The translations under genes and the position numbers were made by a program. The notes beneath the pieces are model-generated. The model was not told the origin of the DNA, did not search any database, and saw only the letters and a program-made list of their open reading frames with translations. A stretch of DNA of 64,000 nt from positions 62,001 to 126,000 of the forward strand of contig JADJVH010000008.1 in the NCBI GenBank assembly GCA_016716665.1, read 5' to 3'. Shown in pieces: positions 1 through 11,200 of this stretch (the stretch's first letter is position 1; each line of letters opens with the position of its first letter). The stretch is from Candidatus Opimibacter iunctus (GTDB lineage Bacteria > Bacteroidota > Bacteroidia > Chitinophagales > Saprospiraceae).

Positions 1-1354
1 GTTCCATCGCCAGCTCTACCCTGCGCTCACGATAAATCTTTTCGCGCAATATCGATTTGTCAGTATCAGTGACATCTGCAAGGATAAAGTTATTTGAACC
101 GCGTGCACGCTTCCTGACCATATTGAGGTATTCGAGTGCTTTGACTGCATTGTTTTCTTCATTATATGCCTCAGCAGCAAGCAAGAGGATATCGGAATAC
201 CTGAGCAGGCGGATATTGCCTGGACCATTGTCCTGGAGGCCGGCGTGAGCTGGCACCCATGCTTTTTGGTTGTACCGCTCATTGAGCACTTCAGGATTGT
301 CCTGCACGATGGTAGATCCATCAGGCAGTACTTCACCTACATAGATGATGGTGGCCTGGCGACGTGGGTCTCCTGGTTCGTATGCAGTGATCAGGTCATC
401 ACTGGGTCTGTTGAAACCCCATCCGAGATTTGGTACTCCCCGCACACCCTGGATCATATTGAACGGACTCGCTCCAGGTCCTACGACAGCCGCCTGTGCG
501 GCAACAGTTCCGATTTCAAATATACTTTCATCTCCATTTTCACCGACCGGTAAGAAATTATCCGCATATCTCGTGAGTAACGAATACTCTCCCGAAGTGA
601 TGATTGCTTCACATTGAGCGGCTGCATTGGCATATTGATGTCTTGCCATATACACCTTGGCCAGGATGCCTCGCGCAGCCCCTTTGGTCACGCGACCCAG
701 GTCTGCAGATGGATACTCAGATTTTTCAGGTAGTCCTTCGATCGCAGTCAACAGATCATTTTCGATAAAGTCATAGACATCATCCGCTGGTGTCCTGACC
801 TGGTTGTAATATTCATCTGCATTGAGTATCCGGGTGATCAGGGGCACATCCCCAAACCATTGCACCAGCCTGAAATAGGCGTAGGCTCTAAGGACTTTTG
901 CTTCTCCCACAAGCCTGTTGCGCAAAACTGTATCCATGGCTATGCCAGGGATATTCTCGATTGCGAGATTGGCCCTGAAGATCGCCTGATAGTGCCCTGT
1001 CCATGCACCAGTAATGGTCGCATTGTTAGCATCAAATGTGAACTCATCCAACTCCAGCACATACAACGCATCGTTAGGTGTACTGCCCTTGTCCGCATCA
1101 TCACTGATGATATCGGTGATGCCGATCCATGGAAATGCACACATCTCCCATGACCTGTATTGCTGATAGATGGCATTGGTAGCCCATACCGCATGGTCAG
1201 CGTTTTCAAAATAAGTATCATAGGTGAGCTGTCCTTTTGGCTTACGCTCGAGGAAGTCCTCACTGCAACTAAATGCAGTAGCCATCAGCACAACGATCAG
1301 GATCCTCCAGCTGGCGTTTGCTTTTATATTCATTGATCGTGTTATATTTTTCAT
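1..1354 (-). CDS. susD: SusD/RagB-family glycan-binding lipoprotein, 3' end beyond window
   Basis: Outer-membrane lipoprotein that binds glycan and caps the SusC transporter encoded just upstream. The frame is open from the ATG at 1354 to the window edge (451 codons), so the last 50-100 residues of a normal SusD are missing. The N-terminus has a hydrophobic signal ending in a lipobox (ATAFSC) followed by SEDFLERKPKGQ, the classic mature start of SusD proteins. Further SusD hallmarks are the AEAKVLRAYAYFRLVQWFG-like helix near residue 155 (GEAKVLRAYAYFRLVQWFG here), the GAARGILAKVYMA helix, and a late segment with RYSDILLLAAEAYNE, then LNMVRKRARG and IYRERRVELAME. The gap to the SusC stop is 31 bp, as expected for co-transcription. 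Identification is by sequence pattern; the ligand cannot be read from it. Confidence 0.95.
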   Translation of the reverse strand, partial: MKNITRSMNIKANASWRILIVVLMATAFSCSEDFLERKPKGQLTYDTYFENADHAVWATNAIYQQYRSWEMCAFPWIGITDIISDDADKGSTPNDALYVLELDEFTFDANNATITGAWTGHYQAIFRANLAIENIPGIAMDTVLRNRLVGEAKVLRAYAYFRLVQWFGDVPLITRILNADEYYNQVRTPADDVYDFIENDLLTAIEGLPEKSEYPSADLGRVTKGAARGILAKVYMARHQYANAAAQCEAIITSGEYSLLTRYADNFLPVGENGDESIFEIGTVAAQAAVVGPGASPFNMIQGVRGVPNLGWGFNRPSDDLITAYEPGDPRRQATIIYVGEVLPDGSTIVQDNPEVLNERYNQKAWVPAHAGLQDNGPGNIRLLRYSDILLLAAEAYNEENNAVKALEYLNMVRKRARGSNNFILADVTDTDKSILREKIYRERRVELAME

Positions 1355-1385
1355 GATCTGTGATTTTGTCATTTGGGAGATGAGG

Positions 1386-4361
1386 TTAAAACTGGATTTC
1401 AACACCGGCCTGCCATGATTTGGCGATCGGATAACTTCCATAATCGAATCCTACTTCGTACGCATTTCCTCCATTAGGAAACTCTGGAGAATATCCACTG
1501 TATTGCTGGCTCGTCCATACATTGGTGCCCGTCACATACACTCTCAGCCGGTCTATTTTAGCCTTGGAAGTGACCCCCGTAGGAATGGTATATCCCAGGC
1601 TGATACTTCTCAGACGGACATAATCCCCTTTCTCGACAAACCGGTCACTGACCCTGTAATTGTGTCCACCATTAGTTATACGTGGCTCAGTGGCCGAAGG
1701 GTTTTCTACTGTCCACCGGTCAGTGACATGTTTTTCCCAATTATAAACGCTAAAGCGGAAGGTTTCCTTTGCATTGAACACATAGTTGCCGCTCGAACCA
1801 AGGATATCTGCATTGAGGTCAAAACCGTTCCATTCCACTCCCGCGTTGAAACTATAGGTGAGTTTTGGGATAGGACTTCCAAGGTACACGCGGTCATCGC
1901 CATTGAGTATACCATCAGCATTTGTGTCTTCATATCGGATATCTCCGAGTTTTTCACCTCCTAGTTTCGGACTGTTGTCCAACTCGTCCTGGGTTTGGAA
2001 TATACCTGCAACTCTATATCCATAGAATGCACCGATAGGTAGCCCCACCACTGTATGTGAAGCAGGCTGGCCATCGATAAAGGCTGCAAATATTTCGTTA
2101 CGGCCATTAGCCAGTTTTTCAACATTGTTGGTCACCGGAGATAAGATAAATCCAAGATTGTAAGCAACTTTTCCTCCTTCCCTCCAGTTGGCACTGATAT
2201 CCCATCCTTGGTTGTTGACCTGTGCTGTATTGACTACCGGGTCAGCCTGCGATCCAACATAATCCGGGATAGGCACTGCAGCAATGATATCATAAGTCTC
2301 CCGGCTATACCAATCCACCTCCATATTGAGTTTTCCATCAAAGAAGCCCATCTCCACACCAATGTCCGCCTGACGCGATGTCTCCCATTGCAGGTTGGCA
2401 TTGGAGAGCGAAAGTAATGTGGCCCCCTGGTTGAGACTCTCATCCGGTCCAAAGACGCCATACAAACCACTGGTGACAGCCCCTGTGGAAGGATAGCCTG
2501 ATGCAGATGCCTGGTTGCCAAGCAAGCCATAGCTGGCCCTTACTTTCAATCGGTCGATAAAGTCAAGCCCCTGGATAAAAGACTCATCCGTCATATTCCA
2601 TCCAATACTCGCAGATGGGAAATTACCAGTCCTGTTAGCTTTCGTAAACCGGCTTGAGCGGTCCGTACGCCAGCTTACAGTAAGCAAGTACCGGTTTCTG
2701 AAGGTATAATTGACCCTGAATAGAAACGAAGTGAGCGCTTCATCATAAGCGCCCTGATAATTCATCTGTGTGGTATCATTACCGGCAGAGAGATACAATA
2801 GTTCTTCTGCTGTACCTGGAAAGTTCTCTCGACTGCCGCCGAGGTTTTCACTATTGCGTTCCTCTGCCGTATATCCGCCAAGGGCAGTGATATGATGCTC
2901 GTTCCAGTTATGATCATAGGTCAGCGTCTGCTCCCAGATCCAGTCGTTGGTCGAACTGGTGCCAACACTTAGGCGATCATTCTTGTTGAGCTGCGATGCA
3001 CTGACTTCAAACTTAGGTTCAAAATATTTTGAATTGCGATTGCCTTTGTCAAATCCAAAATTGGTCCTGAATTTGAAATTCTTCATGAATTTGACATCGG
3101 CATACAGGTTACCAAATAATCTTGAACCTTTGTTATGGTTGTCGCTCTTGTAATACAGATCTGCTGCAGGATTGGCGATGGCAAGTCCAAAAAATGTAGG
3201 ATCTGTAAAGTCACCTGTTGAATCCCTGGGAGCATACACCGGAGGCATGCGGTATGCGCTATTGACCACTCCCGGAGCTACATCTTCCCTGATGCTTGAG
3301 TTGGAGATGTTATGCCCGATGGACATGTATGAGTTCAATTTATACTCTCCATTGATCCGAAAGGTGAGACGATCGTAATGTGAATTTTTAATAATACCAT
3401 CCTGCGAAAAATAATTGGCGCTGAAATTATACTGGTATTGCTCAGAGCCTCCGTTGGCAGAAAGGGAATAATTAGAGATCGGGGCATTTCGGTAGATTTC
3501 ATCCTGCCAGTTGGTGCCTGCGCCGAGTGAATCTGGATTTGGAAAATAGGATTGTGCCCTCAGGTCATTGTACGCAGAAGCAAATTCAGCTGCATTGAGT
3601 AGTTCGATTTGCTTTGTGACCATTTGGGTTCCATAATAGGCAGAGGCTGTGATGGATGCCTTATCTCTGGTCTTACCTCCTTTGGTGGTGATCAGGATGA
3701 CCCCATTGGCACCCCGGCTGCCATAGATCGCAGCTGCAGATGCATCCTTGAGCACTTCGATGCTCTCGACATCTTCAGGATTGACATTGGAGGCATCATA
3801 GGTGATCATGCCATCAATCACATAGAGTGGATTAGCATTGTTGAGTGTCCCTGTACCACGGATACGCACTACCGCACCGGCACCTGGTGCACCTGAAGTA
3901 GGTGCTACATACACACCAGATACTTTTCCCTGCAGGGCATTCTCCACATTAGCTGTTCCCACCCTGGCAATATCTTCACCTTTCACAGATGACACGGCCC
4001 CGGTCAGGTCGCTTTTCTTTTGCGTGCCATATCCGACGACCACGATCTGGTCAAACAGTGTGGCTTCTTCAGCCATACGCACTTCCAGTATCTCACGGCC
4101 TTCCACCTTGATCTCCATCGTCTTATACCCGGTATATCTGAAGATCAATGTAGGATCACCTGTAGTCAGTGATATGGAAAACTTTCCGTCCAGGTCGGTG
4201 AGTGTTCCCTGGTCTGTCTGTGCTTCCAGGATGGTTACCCCGATCAAGGGCTCATTGCTATTGGCATCAACCACGGTGCCTGTCACCTTCATCTGTGCGA
4301 TGGAGGCTAATGGAAGTGATAAGAAGCAAAACAGGAGTATTTGTAAACGTTTCATTTCCAT
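1386..4361 (-). CDS. susC: SusC/RagA-family TonB-dependent outer-membrane transporter
   Basis: Imports oligosaccharides across the outer membrane using TonB energy, with the SusD encoded immediately downstream. The 991 residues show a signal peptide (LLFCFLSLPLASIAQ), a carboxypeptidase-regulatory-like domain (about residues 22-100, KVTGTVVDANSNEPLIGVTI), a plug starting VVVGYGTQKKSDLTGAVSSV, the SusC signature YVIDGMITYDASNVNPEDVE with SIEVLKDASAAAIYGSRGAN after it, and a beta-barrel ending in VEIQF with terminal Phe. Length is usual for the family. The ATG two codons in (4355) is an equally good start. It lies 56 bp after the GH3 gene and 31 bp before susD on the same strand. An unusual feature is that the pair sits at the 3' end of the locus, after the enzymes. 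Confidence 0.97.
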   Translation of the reverse strand: MEMKRLQILLFCFLSLPLASIAQMKVTGTVVDANSNEPLIGVTILEAQTDQGTLTDLDGKFSISLTTGDPTLIFRYTGYKTMEIKVEGREILEVRMAEEATLFDQIVVVGYGTQKKSDLTGAVSSVKGEDIARVGTANVENALQGKVSGVYVAPTSGAPGAGAVVRIRGTGTLNNANPLYVIDGMITYDASNVNPEDVESIEVLKDASAAAIYGSRGANGVILITTKGGKTRDKASITASAYYGTQMVTKQIELLNAAEFASAYNDLRAQSYFPNPDSLGAGTNWQDEIYRNAPISNYSLSANGGSEQYQYNFSANYFSQDGIIKNSHYDRLTFRINGEYKLNSYMSIGHNISNSSIREDVAPGVVNSAYRMPPVYAPRDSTGDFTDPTFFGLAIANPAADLYYKSDNHNKGSRLFGNLYADVKFMKNFKFRTNFGFDKGNRNSKYFEPKFEVSASQLNKNDRLSVGTSSTNDWIWEQTLTYDHNWNEHHITALGGYTAEERNSENLGGSRENFPGTAEELLYLSAGNDTTQMNYQGAYDEALTSFLFRVNYTFRNRYLLTVSWRTDRSSRFTKANRTGNFPSASIGWNMTDESFIQGLDFIDRLKVRASYGLLGNQASASGYPSTGAVTSGLYGVFGPDESLNQGATLLSLSNANLQWETSRQADIGVEMGFFDGKLNMEVDWYSRETYDIIAAVPIPDYVGSQADPVVNTAQVNNQGWDISANWREGGKVAYNLGFILSPVTNNVEKLANGRNEIFAAFIDGQPASHTVVGLPIGAFYGYRVAGIFQTQDELDNSPKLGGEKLGDIRYEDTNADGILNGDDRVYLGSPIPKLTYSFNAGVEWNGFDLNADILGSSGNYVFNAKETFRFSVYNWEKHVTDRWTVENPSATEPRITNGGHNYRVSDRFVEKGDYVRLRSISLGYTIPTGVTSKAKIDRLRVYVTGTNVWTSQQYSGYSPEFPNGGNAYEVGFDYGSYPIAKSWQAGVEIQF

Positions 4362-4417
4362 ATGGAATCTTTTTGCGCGTTAGGACTAATTCATTGATGG
4401 CTATTCGGCCATGGTGA

Positions 4418-6655
4418 TTATTCGACGAGTCGTATTTCTCTTTTCTGAAGTCGCTCCGAATCAGGACCTGCCATAATCCAGAAGGCGCCTGGTTCGGCTT
4501 TGAATGTCATATCTGCGGTGTGGAAGGCCAGGTCTTTGCTGGTCAGCTTAAATATAACATTCTTACTTTCTCCCGGAGCCAGCATCACTTTCTCAAATCC
4601 CTTCAGTTCCTTGACTGGCCTGGTGACGCTGCCGACAAGGTCACGTACATAGAGCTGTACGATTTCTTCGCCTTTGACAGATCCTGTATTGGTGATTTTC
4701 ACTGAGGCTACTATGGTGTCCTTAAAGGAGTATTGCTTTCCGGAGACTTTCAATGAATCGTAAGTGAATGTGGTGTAGCTCAATCCAAATCCAAAAGGAT
4801 ACTGAGGAGAGTTGACGATATCCTGGTATCTGGAATTCCATTTTGTATTAGGGTCATACGGACGGCCGGTATTCTTATAGCTATAGAATATCGGCACCTG
4901 TCCGACATCTCTTGGAAAGGTCATCGTGAGCTTGGCAGATGGATTATAATCACCATAGAGGACATCGCCGATCGCAGGCCCGCCACGTGATCCTGTCCAC
5001 CAGGTTTCAACGATAGCTGCAGCATGCTCTGCGATCCAAGGGAAGGTCAGCGGTCTGCCATTCATCAACACGACCACCACGGGCTTGCCGGTGGCTACAA
5101 GTTCTTTGATCAATTGCTCTTGCACACCAGGCAGTGTGATGAAAGCCCTTGAGGAAGCCTCACCGCTCATCTCTTTGCTTTCGCCGACCACTGCGACGAT
5201 GATATCTGCATCCCGGGCGATATTGACAGCTTCACTAAAACCTGATGTATCCTCACCTTGTATTGCACAGCCTTTGGCGTGTGTGAGTTTGAAGCCATCC
5301 TTAGCGGCTCTTTCCTTGAGTGCATCATATACACTGACGCATTTATCTCCTTCCCCTGCACCACTCCATGCGCCGATGAGGTTCTCTCTGTCTGCGGCAA
5401 GTGGGCCGACAAGTGCAATCGATTTTCCTTTAGTCAGAGGCAAGGTTTTGTTATCATTCTTCAGGAGCACGATAGACTTACGTGCGATATCTCTTGCAGC
5501 TTCGAGATGCGCTGGTGAAAAGACCTGGGCTTTTTCGCGTGCTTCGTTGCAATATTTAAATGGATCCTTGAAGAGGCCCAGCTCAAACTTGATACGCAGG
5601 ATTCTGCGTACTGCTTCATCAACAGTCTTTTCACTGACTATGCCTGCAGCGATTGATTCCTTGAGGTAACGCTGAAAAACTGCACCCTGCATATCCATAT
5701 CTACGCCTGCATTGGCAGCTAACTCGCCGGCATGCTTATCATCCGCAGCAAATCCATGGTTGACCATTTCATTGATGCTGGTATAGTCTGTCACGACAAA
5801 GCCGGTAAAGCCATTTTCTTTACGCAGTACATCATTGAGCAGCCACTTATTGCCTGTAGAAGGGACACCATCGAGTTCGTTAAAGGAAGTCATGATGGTC
5901 CGCGCGCCTGCTGCGATGCCTGCTTCGTAGGGAGGCAGGTAGATGTCCCTGAACATGCGCATGCTCATGTCGACTGTATTGTAGTCGCGCCCGGCGATCG
6001 GAGCTCCGTACCCTGCAAAGTGCTTGATGCAGGCCAGTATCCTGTCTGTGCCATTGAAATTGTCGCCCTGGAATCCGTGCACTCGTGCACGGGCTATCAG
6101 TGAACCCAGGTATGGATCCTCTCCTGCGCCTTCCATCACACGCCCCCATCTTGGCTCGCGGGAGATATCGACCATTGGGGCAAATGTCCAATGCAGTCCT
6201 GCCGCGGCAGATTCTGCCGCAGCAATGGCAGCTGACTGTTCTATCGCAGCCAGGTCCCAGCTGCATGATTCACCAAGGGGAATCGGAAATATAGTCTTGT
6301 AGCCGTGGATCACATCATATCCAAACAGGAGTGGAATACCGAGCCTGCTTTCTTTGACTGCAATCTCCTGCAGCTTCCGTGTGAATGCCACCGTATGGCT
6401 GTTGAACAAAGCACCGCAACTTCCATTACGGATGTCGTTTTGATATCCTTCACGAATTGTTGGTCCTGTAGATTCCCAATCTGTCGTGAATATGGTCATC
6501 TGCCCGATCTTCTCGTCGAGGGTCATCAAGGCGAGGACGCTGTCAACTTGCGAAAGGTATGGATCAGCAGTTTGCTTACCCGCAGCAGGTGCAGTCGTCT
6601 TACAACTATTAATCAATAGTAACAATGCCAACACTGGCCAAATGCTCAATCTCAT
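4418..6655 (-). CDS. bglX: Glycoside hydrolase family 3 beta-glucosidase, lipoprotein
   Basis: Periplasmic or membrane-anchored exo-beta-glucosidase releasing glucose from short beta-glucans. The 745 residues open with a lipoprotein signal (LLLLINSC, Cys18). The GH3 N-terminal barrel follows, with MTLDEKIGQMT, FGYDVIHGYKTIFPIPLG, WTFAPMVDISREPRWGR and KHFAGYGAP. The catalytic nucleophile is Asp290 in FVVTDYTSINEM. The C-terminal alpha/beta sandwich has VVLMNGRPLTFPW and a fibronectin-III-like domain (GEEIVQLYVRDL, VKELKGFEKV). Length and domain order match E. coli BglX. The gene is co-directional with the glucoamylase-type gene upstream and SusC downstream, so it probably trims oligosaccharides imported by the same locus. 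The exact linkage specificity is inference. Confidence 0.95.
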   Translation of the reverse strand: MRLSIWPVLALLLLINSCKTTAPAAGKQTADPYLSQVDSVLALMTLDEKIGQMTIFTTDWESTGPTIREGYQNDIRNGSCGALFNSHTVAFTRKLQEIAVKESRLGIPLLFGYDVIHGYKTIFPIPLGESCSWDLAAIEQSAAIAAAESAAAGLHWTFAPMVDISREPRWGRVMEGAGEDPYLGSLIARARVHGFQGDNFNGTDRILACIKHFAGYGAPIAGRDYNTVDMSMRMFRDIYLPPYEAGIAAGARTIMTSFNELDGVPSTGNKWLLNDVLRKENGFTGFVVTDYTSINEMVNHGFAADDKHAGELAANAGVDMDMQGAVFQRYLKESIAAGIVSEKTVDEAVRRILRIKFELGLFKDPFKYCNEAREKAQVFSPAHLEAARDIARKSIVLLKNDNKTLPLTKGKSIALVGPLAADRENLIGAWSGAGEGDKCVSVYDALKERAAKDGFKLTHAKGCAIQGEDTSGFSEAVNIARDADIIVAVVGESKEMSGEASSRAFITLPGVQEQLIKELVATGKPVVVVLMNGRPLTFPWIAEHAAAIVETWWTGSRGGPAIGDVLYGDYNPSAKLTMTFPRDVGQVPIFYSYKNTGRPYDPNTKWNSRYQDIVNSPQYPFGFGLSYTTFTYDSLKVSGKQYSFKDTIVASVKITNTGSVKGEEIVQLYVRDLVGSVTRPVKELKGFEKVMLAPGESKNVIFKLTSKDLAFHTADMTFKAEPGAFWIMAGPDSERLQKREIRLVE

Positions 6656-6782
6656 CTTTATCTGGTTTCGTTTTCTAGTTTAATTGTTGATGGGTTGATA
6701 TGTTTATGGTTTTTATTTGATGCCCTAAATTTACTTTTCCAATTTCCTCACGTCTCACGTCTTATTTTTCATTTTTCATTTT

Positions 6783-8264
6783 TCATTTTTCATTTTTCAC
6801 TTTCCCAAGCCAACCTCCCGCAAACCCCGCCTTCTTCAACCCCGCAACGATATACGGATTCTTCTTCATCACATTCCAGATGATCCCGCTCTGGTGATTG
6901 GCTATCATCAATAAGATCGGTCCCTGGTCTATACCGAGGTAATCTACATCAAACCACCCCTGTGGTGTTTTATCGGTCACATAGGTCAGATTGAATGCAT
7001 CCTTGAATCCATACTCACCCACCAGGTCCTGGTAATAGGTATTCCACATATAGCTCAGCGTGCTGTCGCACACTTATGGTGCAAAAGGATAAGAACCGCC
7101 TGCTGCAGTTGGCGCTATAGTGCCATCATCCACAACTTGGATGCTGGCCGCGCCCCTGGCCCGGTAATCAAAAAATTCCCATTGCTTTCCATCTACCTGC
7201 ATCCGCGTACTGGCAGGGCCATCACATGCCGTGAGTCCCCAGCACCATTCACCATAGCCTTTAGCGTCAAGCGGATTAGAAATGCAGTACTTGCGGTTTG
7301 ATAATGTAGCTCTCCGGCTGTTTTCAAAATAATCAATGCCTTTGGCTTTCATGTAAGGATCCTGTATGCCTCTGAAATCTATCCATACATGGCTATACTG
7401 GTGACCAAACAAAGGGTCAAACTGTACATTTTCTTCGCCTTGAAATGTACTCCAGGGATAGGTCTTACACCATGCGGACCATGCTGTCGAATCAATAGGA
7501 TGTGTAGGGGATCCCATGGCCATGATGACCAGGACCATAGCCTCATTGTATCCTTTCCACTGTGCTGGAATAAACCCATGTCTCGGGCTTTCACCGGGTG
7601 TACCCTGGGGATGATAGCCCATGGACATGGTCTCCTGGCCATTCATCATCCAGTCCCACTCTACTCTACGATATAATGCATCGGCTGTCTGTCGTATAGC
7701 CTTCTCCGTTTCGTTTTCTTTATCGAAATAAGACATCGATGACAGTATCCCGGCCATGAGCAGTCCGGTATCGATCGATGACAACTCAACATCTTTAAAG
7801 CGGGTCGCCTTGTCAAGTGTGAGAAAGTGATAGAAGAAGCCTTTGAAGCCGGATACACCGGATACTTCAGGCCCTTGCTGCAAGTTCCATAGCGCCTGCA
7901 ATGTCTTTAATGTGCGGTCAGCCGCAGCTTCTCTGGTCACATATTTTTTTTCTGCGCCGACGATATAGGCACTCAGGCCAAATCCGGTCGCAGCAATAGA
8001 GGAAAATGTAAGTGTTGGATATCGGTCAGGAATCTGGTAGTTGGTCTTGTCCGCAAGCTCCCAGAAATAATTGAAGGTGCGATGCTCGAGTTCTTCGACA
8101 CTATAAGGAATAGGTGTCGTCTTTGCTGTCTTATTGGAAACCGATTTACATCCTATGAGCAGGAGGCAAAGCAGCAATGAGGTCCGAACGAACCTGGCAA
8201 AAAACAAATCGGGGAGGCAAAGACCTCCCCGATTTGAATCGTTGTAAGATTTAAAGTTTAACAA
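6783..8264 (-). pseudogene. Glucoamylase/GH144-type hydrolase lipoprotein, interrupted by in-frame TAA
   Basis: Belongs to the family called glucoamylase (Pfam Glycoamylase), which includes GH144 endo-beta-1,2-glucanases. Family marks are TFNYFWELADKT near the N-terminus, ATGFGLSAYIVGAE, WKGYNEAMVLVIMAMGSPTH, HQYSHVWIDFRGIQD, YGEWCWGLTACDGP and, late, DYLGIDQGPILLMIANHQSG. A TAA at 7076-7074 stops the frame after YPFAP, yet the same frame continues with VCDSTLSYMWN to GEYGFKDAFN and the end of the domain. The tail aligns without gaps to the paralogue at 11646-13383, so the stop replaces one sense codon. The start is also unclear: no ATG precedes the lipobox (LLIGC), only TTG at 8264 or at 8207, and a terminator hairpin lies between them. 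Real decay or two sequence errors are both possible. Confidence 0.85.
8199..8235 (-). terminator. Rho-independent terminator of the T9SS surface-protein gene
   Basis: Perfect 12-bp inverted repeat: arms 8206-8217 and 8224-8235 (AAATCGGGGAGG and its complement), loop of 6 nt. On the minus strand it is followed by GTTTTTT. It starts 15 bp after the stop codon of the gene ending at 8251. It lies inside the apparent 5' end of the next gene, which argues that the TTG at 8264 is not that gene's true start. Confidence 0.85.
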
Positions 8265-11200
8265 AGCGTGACAATGCTATGAGTTCACCTTTAGCACTGT
8301 AGCCGGTCAGCACGTAAGTGCCCTGGGTGAGATTGCTCACCTCGATAGCTGTACTGGTAGCTGTGCCGGTCCATACACTGGCCACACGCTGGCCATACAT
8401 ATTGTGGATGACAAGCCTTGACACCTCGCCGAGTCCGTCGATACGCAATTCATCGATGACAGGGTTCGGAGACACTGTGAGGTCACGTGGCTTCTCAGGT
8501 CCGCCAAAAATGCTGGTCGTACCGCAACCACCTGTGCTCAACTGGATATCATCAAAGTAATAGATGACATCCTGTGCAGGGATGTTGTTGATATCCCAGA
8601 TCAACGTGATACGGGCATACTCGCCATCATCTGTGATCGGTGTCTGAGAGAAATCCCATGACAGTTCTTCCCACTCGTTTGCCTTTGTATTTGGTACCGT
8701 AAGGTCACCTGAGGTAGGTGCACCTGGTGTCAATGGACGCTCAAGCTTCATCGTCACTGTAGCCACTTGTGGTGACCAGATCTTCATCTTGATGATCTTG
8801 TCAGCACCAAAGTGAATAGGTGCAGCGAGATCTGTGTACATCCCTTGCCATGGTTGACCACTGGTAGCCTTTTCTGTAGCTTTTCCAACTCTTGGGCTGG
8901 TATTGATGCCACTTGGATCAGGATTGTCGATTTCTTCAAATGCACCTGAATCATCAGCAGGGAAATACTTCCAGCTGTCAGAGATAAATGCAGGCTCTTC
9001 GTAGTTGACGATACAGCCGGTATATGGAGCATGTGCAAACTGTACATTGTCGATGTAGTAATCATCCACTGTAGAAGTTTCTACACCACCATTGAAGAAA
9101 ATGCAAACACGACGGTGATCCTGTCCTGCCTGGTTAGAGAAGTCAACACTCAGAGTTTCCCATTCGCCAGGGGTAGTGATTGCTGTCCAGATTTCTGCTG
9201 CAGGGCTTGATCCGCCTTCCAGTTTCATCAGGATAGGCACAGCAGACTGGCCGATGACCTGGAATGACAGTTGATTGAATGCAGACAGATCTATACCATC
9301 AGGGAATTCCCAGCAAAGGGCTGACCATGGCTGAGCTGGTTGATCTTTGTACAACCCAACATAGGATGAACTGTTGACTGTAGTGATCGATGGATTGCCT
9401 ACCGCTGTGATCAGTTCAGCACCTGCGCCGTTTTCTTTGTTGCGCTGGCATTCGTAGTCATCGATGATGTTGGCAATAGCAACAGTTCCTTCGCAAGGAT
9501 CAACTGTACTCGCTGTTTGGTTAAGGTTGTCAAAATAGAATACAGCTCCTTCTTCTGCGACACCAGGGTTGAAGATAAGGCGCATTGATGCCCAGTCTGT
9601 CACTGCCTGATACTCAGAAAAGTCGAAGGAAACGGTTTGCCATGCACCACCGGTTTCGATATCTCTTGTTACTTCCTTATTACCTTGAGATACGCTTTCC
9701 AGTTGGAATGTCATCGTACCTGGAGCGGTAGCCCATACATCAAGATTGTATTGAGGACGTACGGTGATATCAATCACACCAGGAGCAACTGCTGCTACTG
9801 TACTGAATGCAGAAGTTCCTTTGGTATATTCACCAACTTCTGCAGACGTATTGATACCGGATGGATCAGGATTAGCGATCACAGCAAATGTACCGTGCAG
9901 CAGGGTCTGATCATCCAATGGTGCCCATGGAAGGATGGCGCCGCCTTCAAAATCTTCAAGTACAAAAGTGGCTTGCTCCCTGAAGCTGATGTCGTCAATA
10001 AAATATACATCTCCTGCCTGAGGGTCCTGTCCTGCATTGAAGAAGATCACCAATTTACGGTGAGAAGATAATGCCTCGCCGCTGAAATCAACAGTGTATT
10101 GTTCCCAGTTGCCGGCAGATTTAGCATCTACCCAGATTTCCTTGGCTGGTGATGAGCCACCTTCCAGTTTAAACAGGATAGGCACTACTCTTGGTGACCA
10201 GATCTTGATGTTGAGTTGATTGCGTGTGCTCAGGTCAATCGGATTTTGATTGTCAAGTAATAACGCTGCCCACTGCTCTGTAACAGGATCGCCATAGCGG
10301 CCTACTTTTGCAGATGAATTGTTTGCACTTGGTGCAGGATTATTGACAACAGTGAGGCTATCCCAACCATTGACATACGTTGCATTGCGGTTGCACTCAA
10401 AATCATCGATCATAGTTGGATCAAGCGTTACACCCTTACAAGCACCCTGTGGCAGTGCCAGCAGGTTGTCAAAATAGTAGGTATCAACACTTGTTTCTAC
10501 TCCCGGGTCAAAAAAGAGGATAACCTTGGTCAGGTTAGTCTGGTCCTTGGCTCCGGAAAAGTCAAATGTATAATCCTGCCAGTCTTGACTGACACCGATA
10601 TTCTTGGTTACTTCAACTGGCGGACCACCCGGGCCTTCAAGTTTCAACAGCACCTGGGTAGGAGACTGAGCCCATACATTGAGGTGAAACTGGTTGAGGA
10701 TACTCAGGTCAAATGGAGTGCCTCTGTCAGCTAGTAACAAGCTATAAGATGCTGTGCCTGACTTGACATAGCGACCGACAAAGTCAGAGCCGTTGACGGA
10801 GTTGGAATCTGGATTGTCGACTGGTCCGAGGAATTCGCCATCAAAGGCGGTCCAGGGAAGTGCGTTGCCATTTTCAAAAGTCTCATAAGCTTCAACTGCT
10901 TCGTAGCCTACGATATCATCAAAGTAGAAAGTCTCCGTACTACCCAACACAAATGGGTTGAACGAAACCAGCACTTTGTCCATGCCGGTAAACGGAGCAC
11001 CGTTGCTCATGTCAAAGCTGTACTCCACCCATTGGTTGGCTACAGTGATGTCACGAAACATTTCAACTGCATTACCTCCACCTTCAAACTTGAAAAGCAC
11101 CTTGGTCGGAGCGATTGGCGACCACACTTTCATTTTGATGAGGTTAAACTTGGAAAGATCAGCTGGAGTAGTCAGCGTACCTAATGCGAAGCAAAAATCA

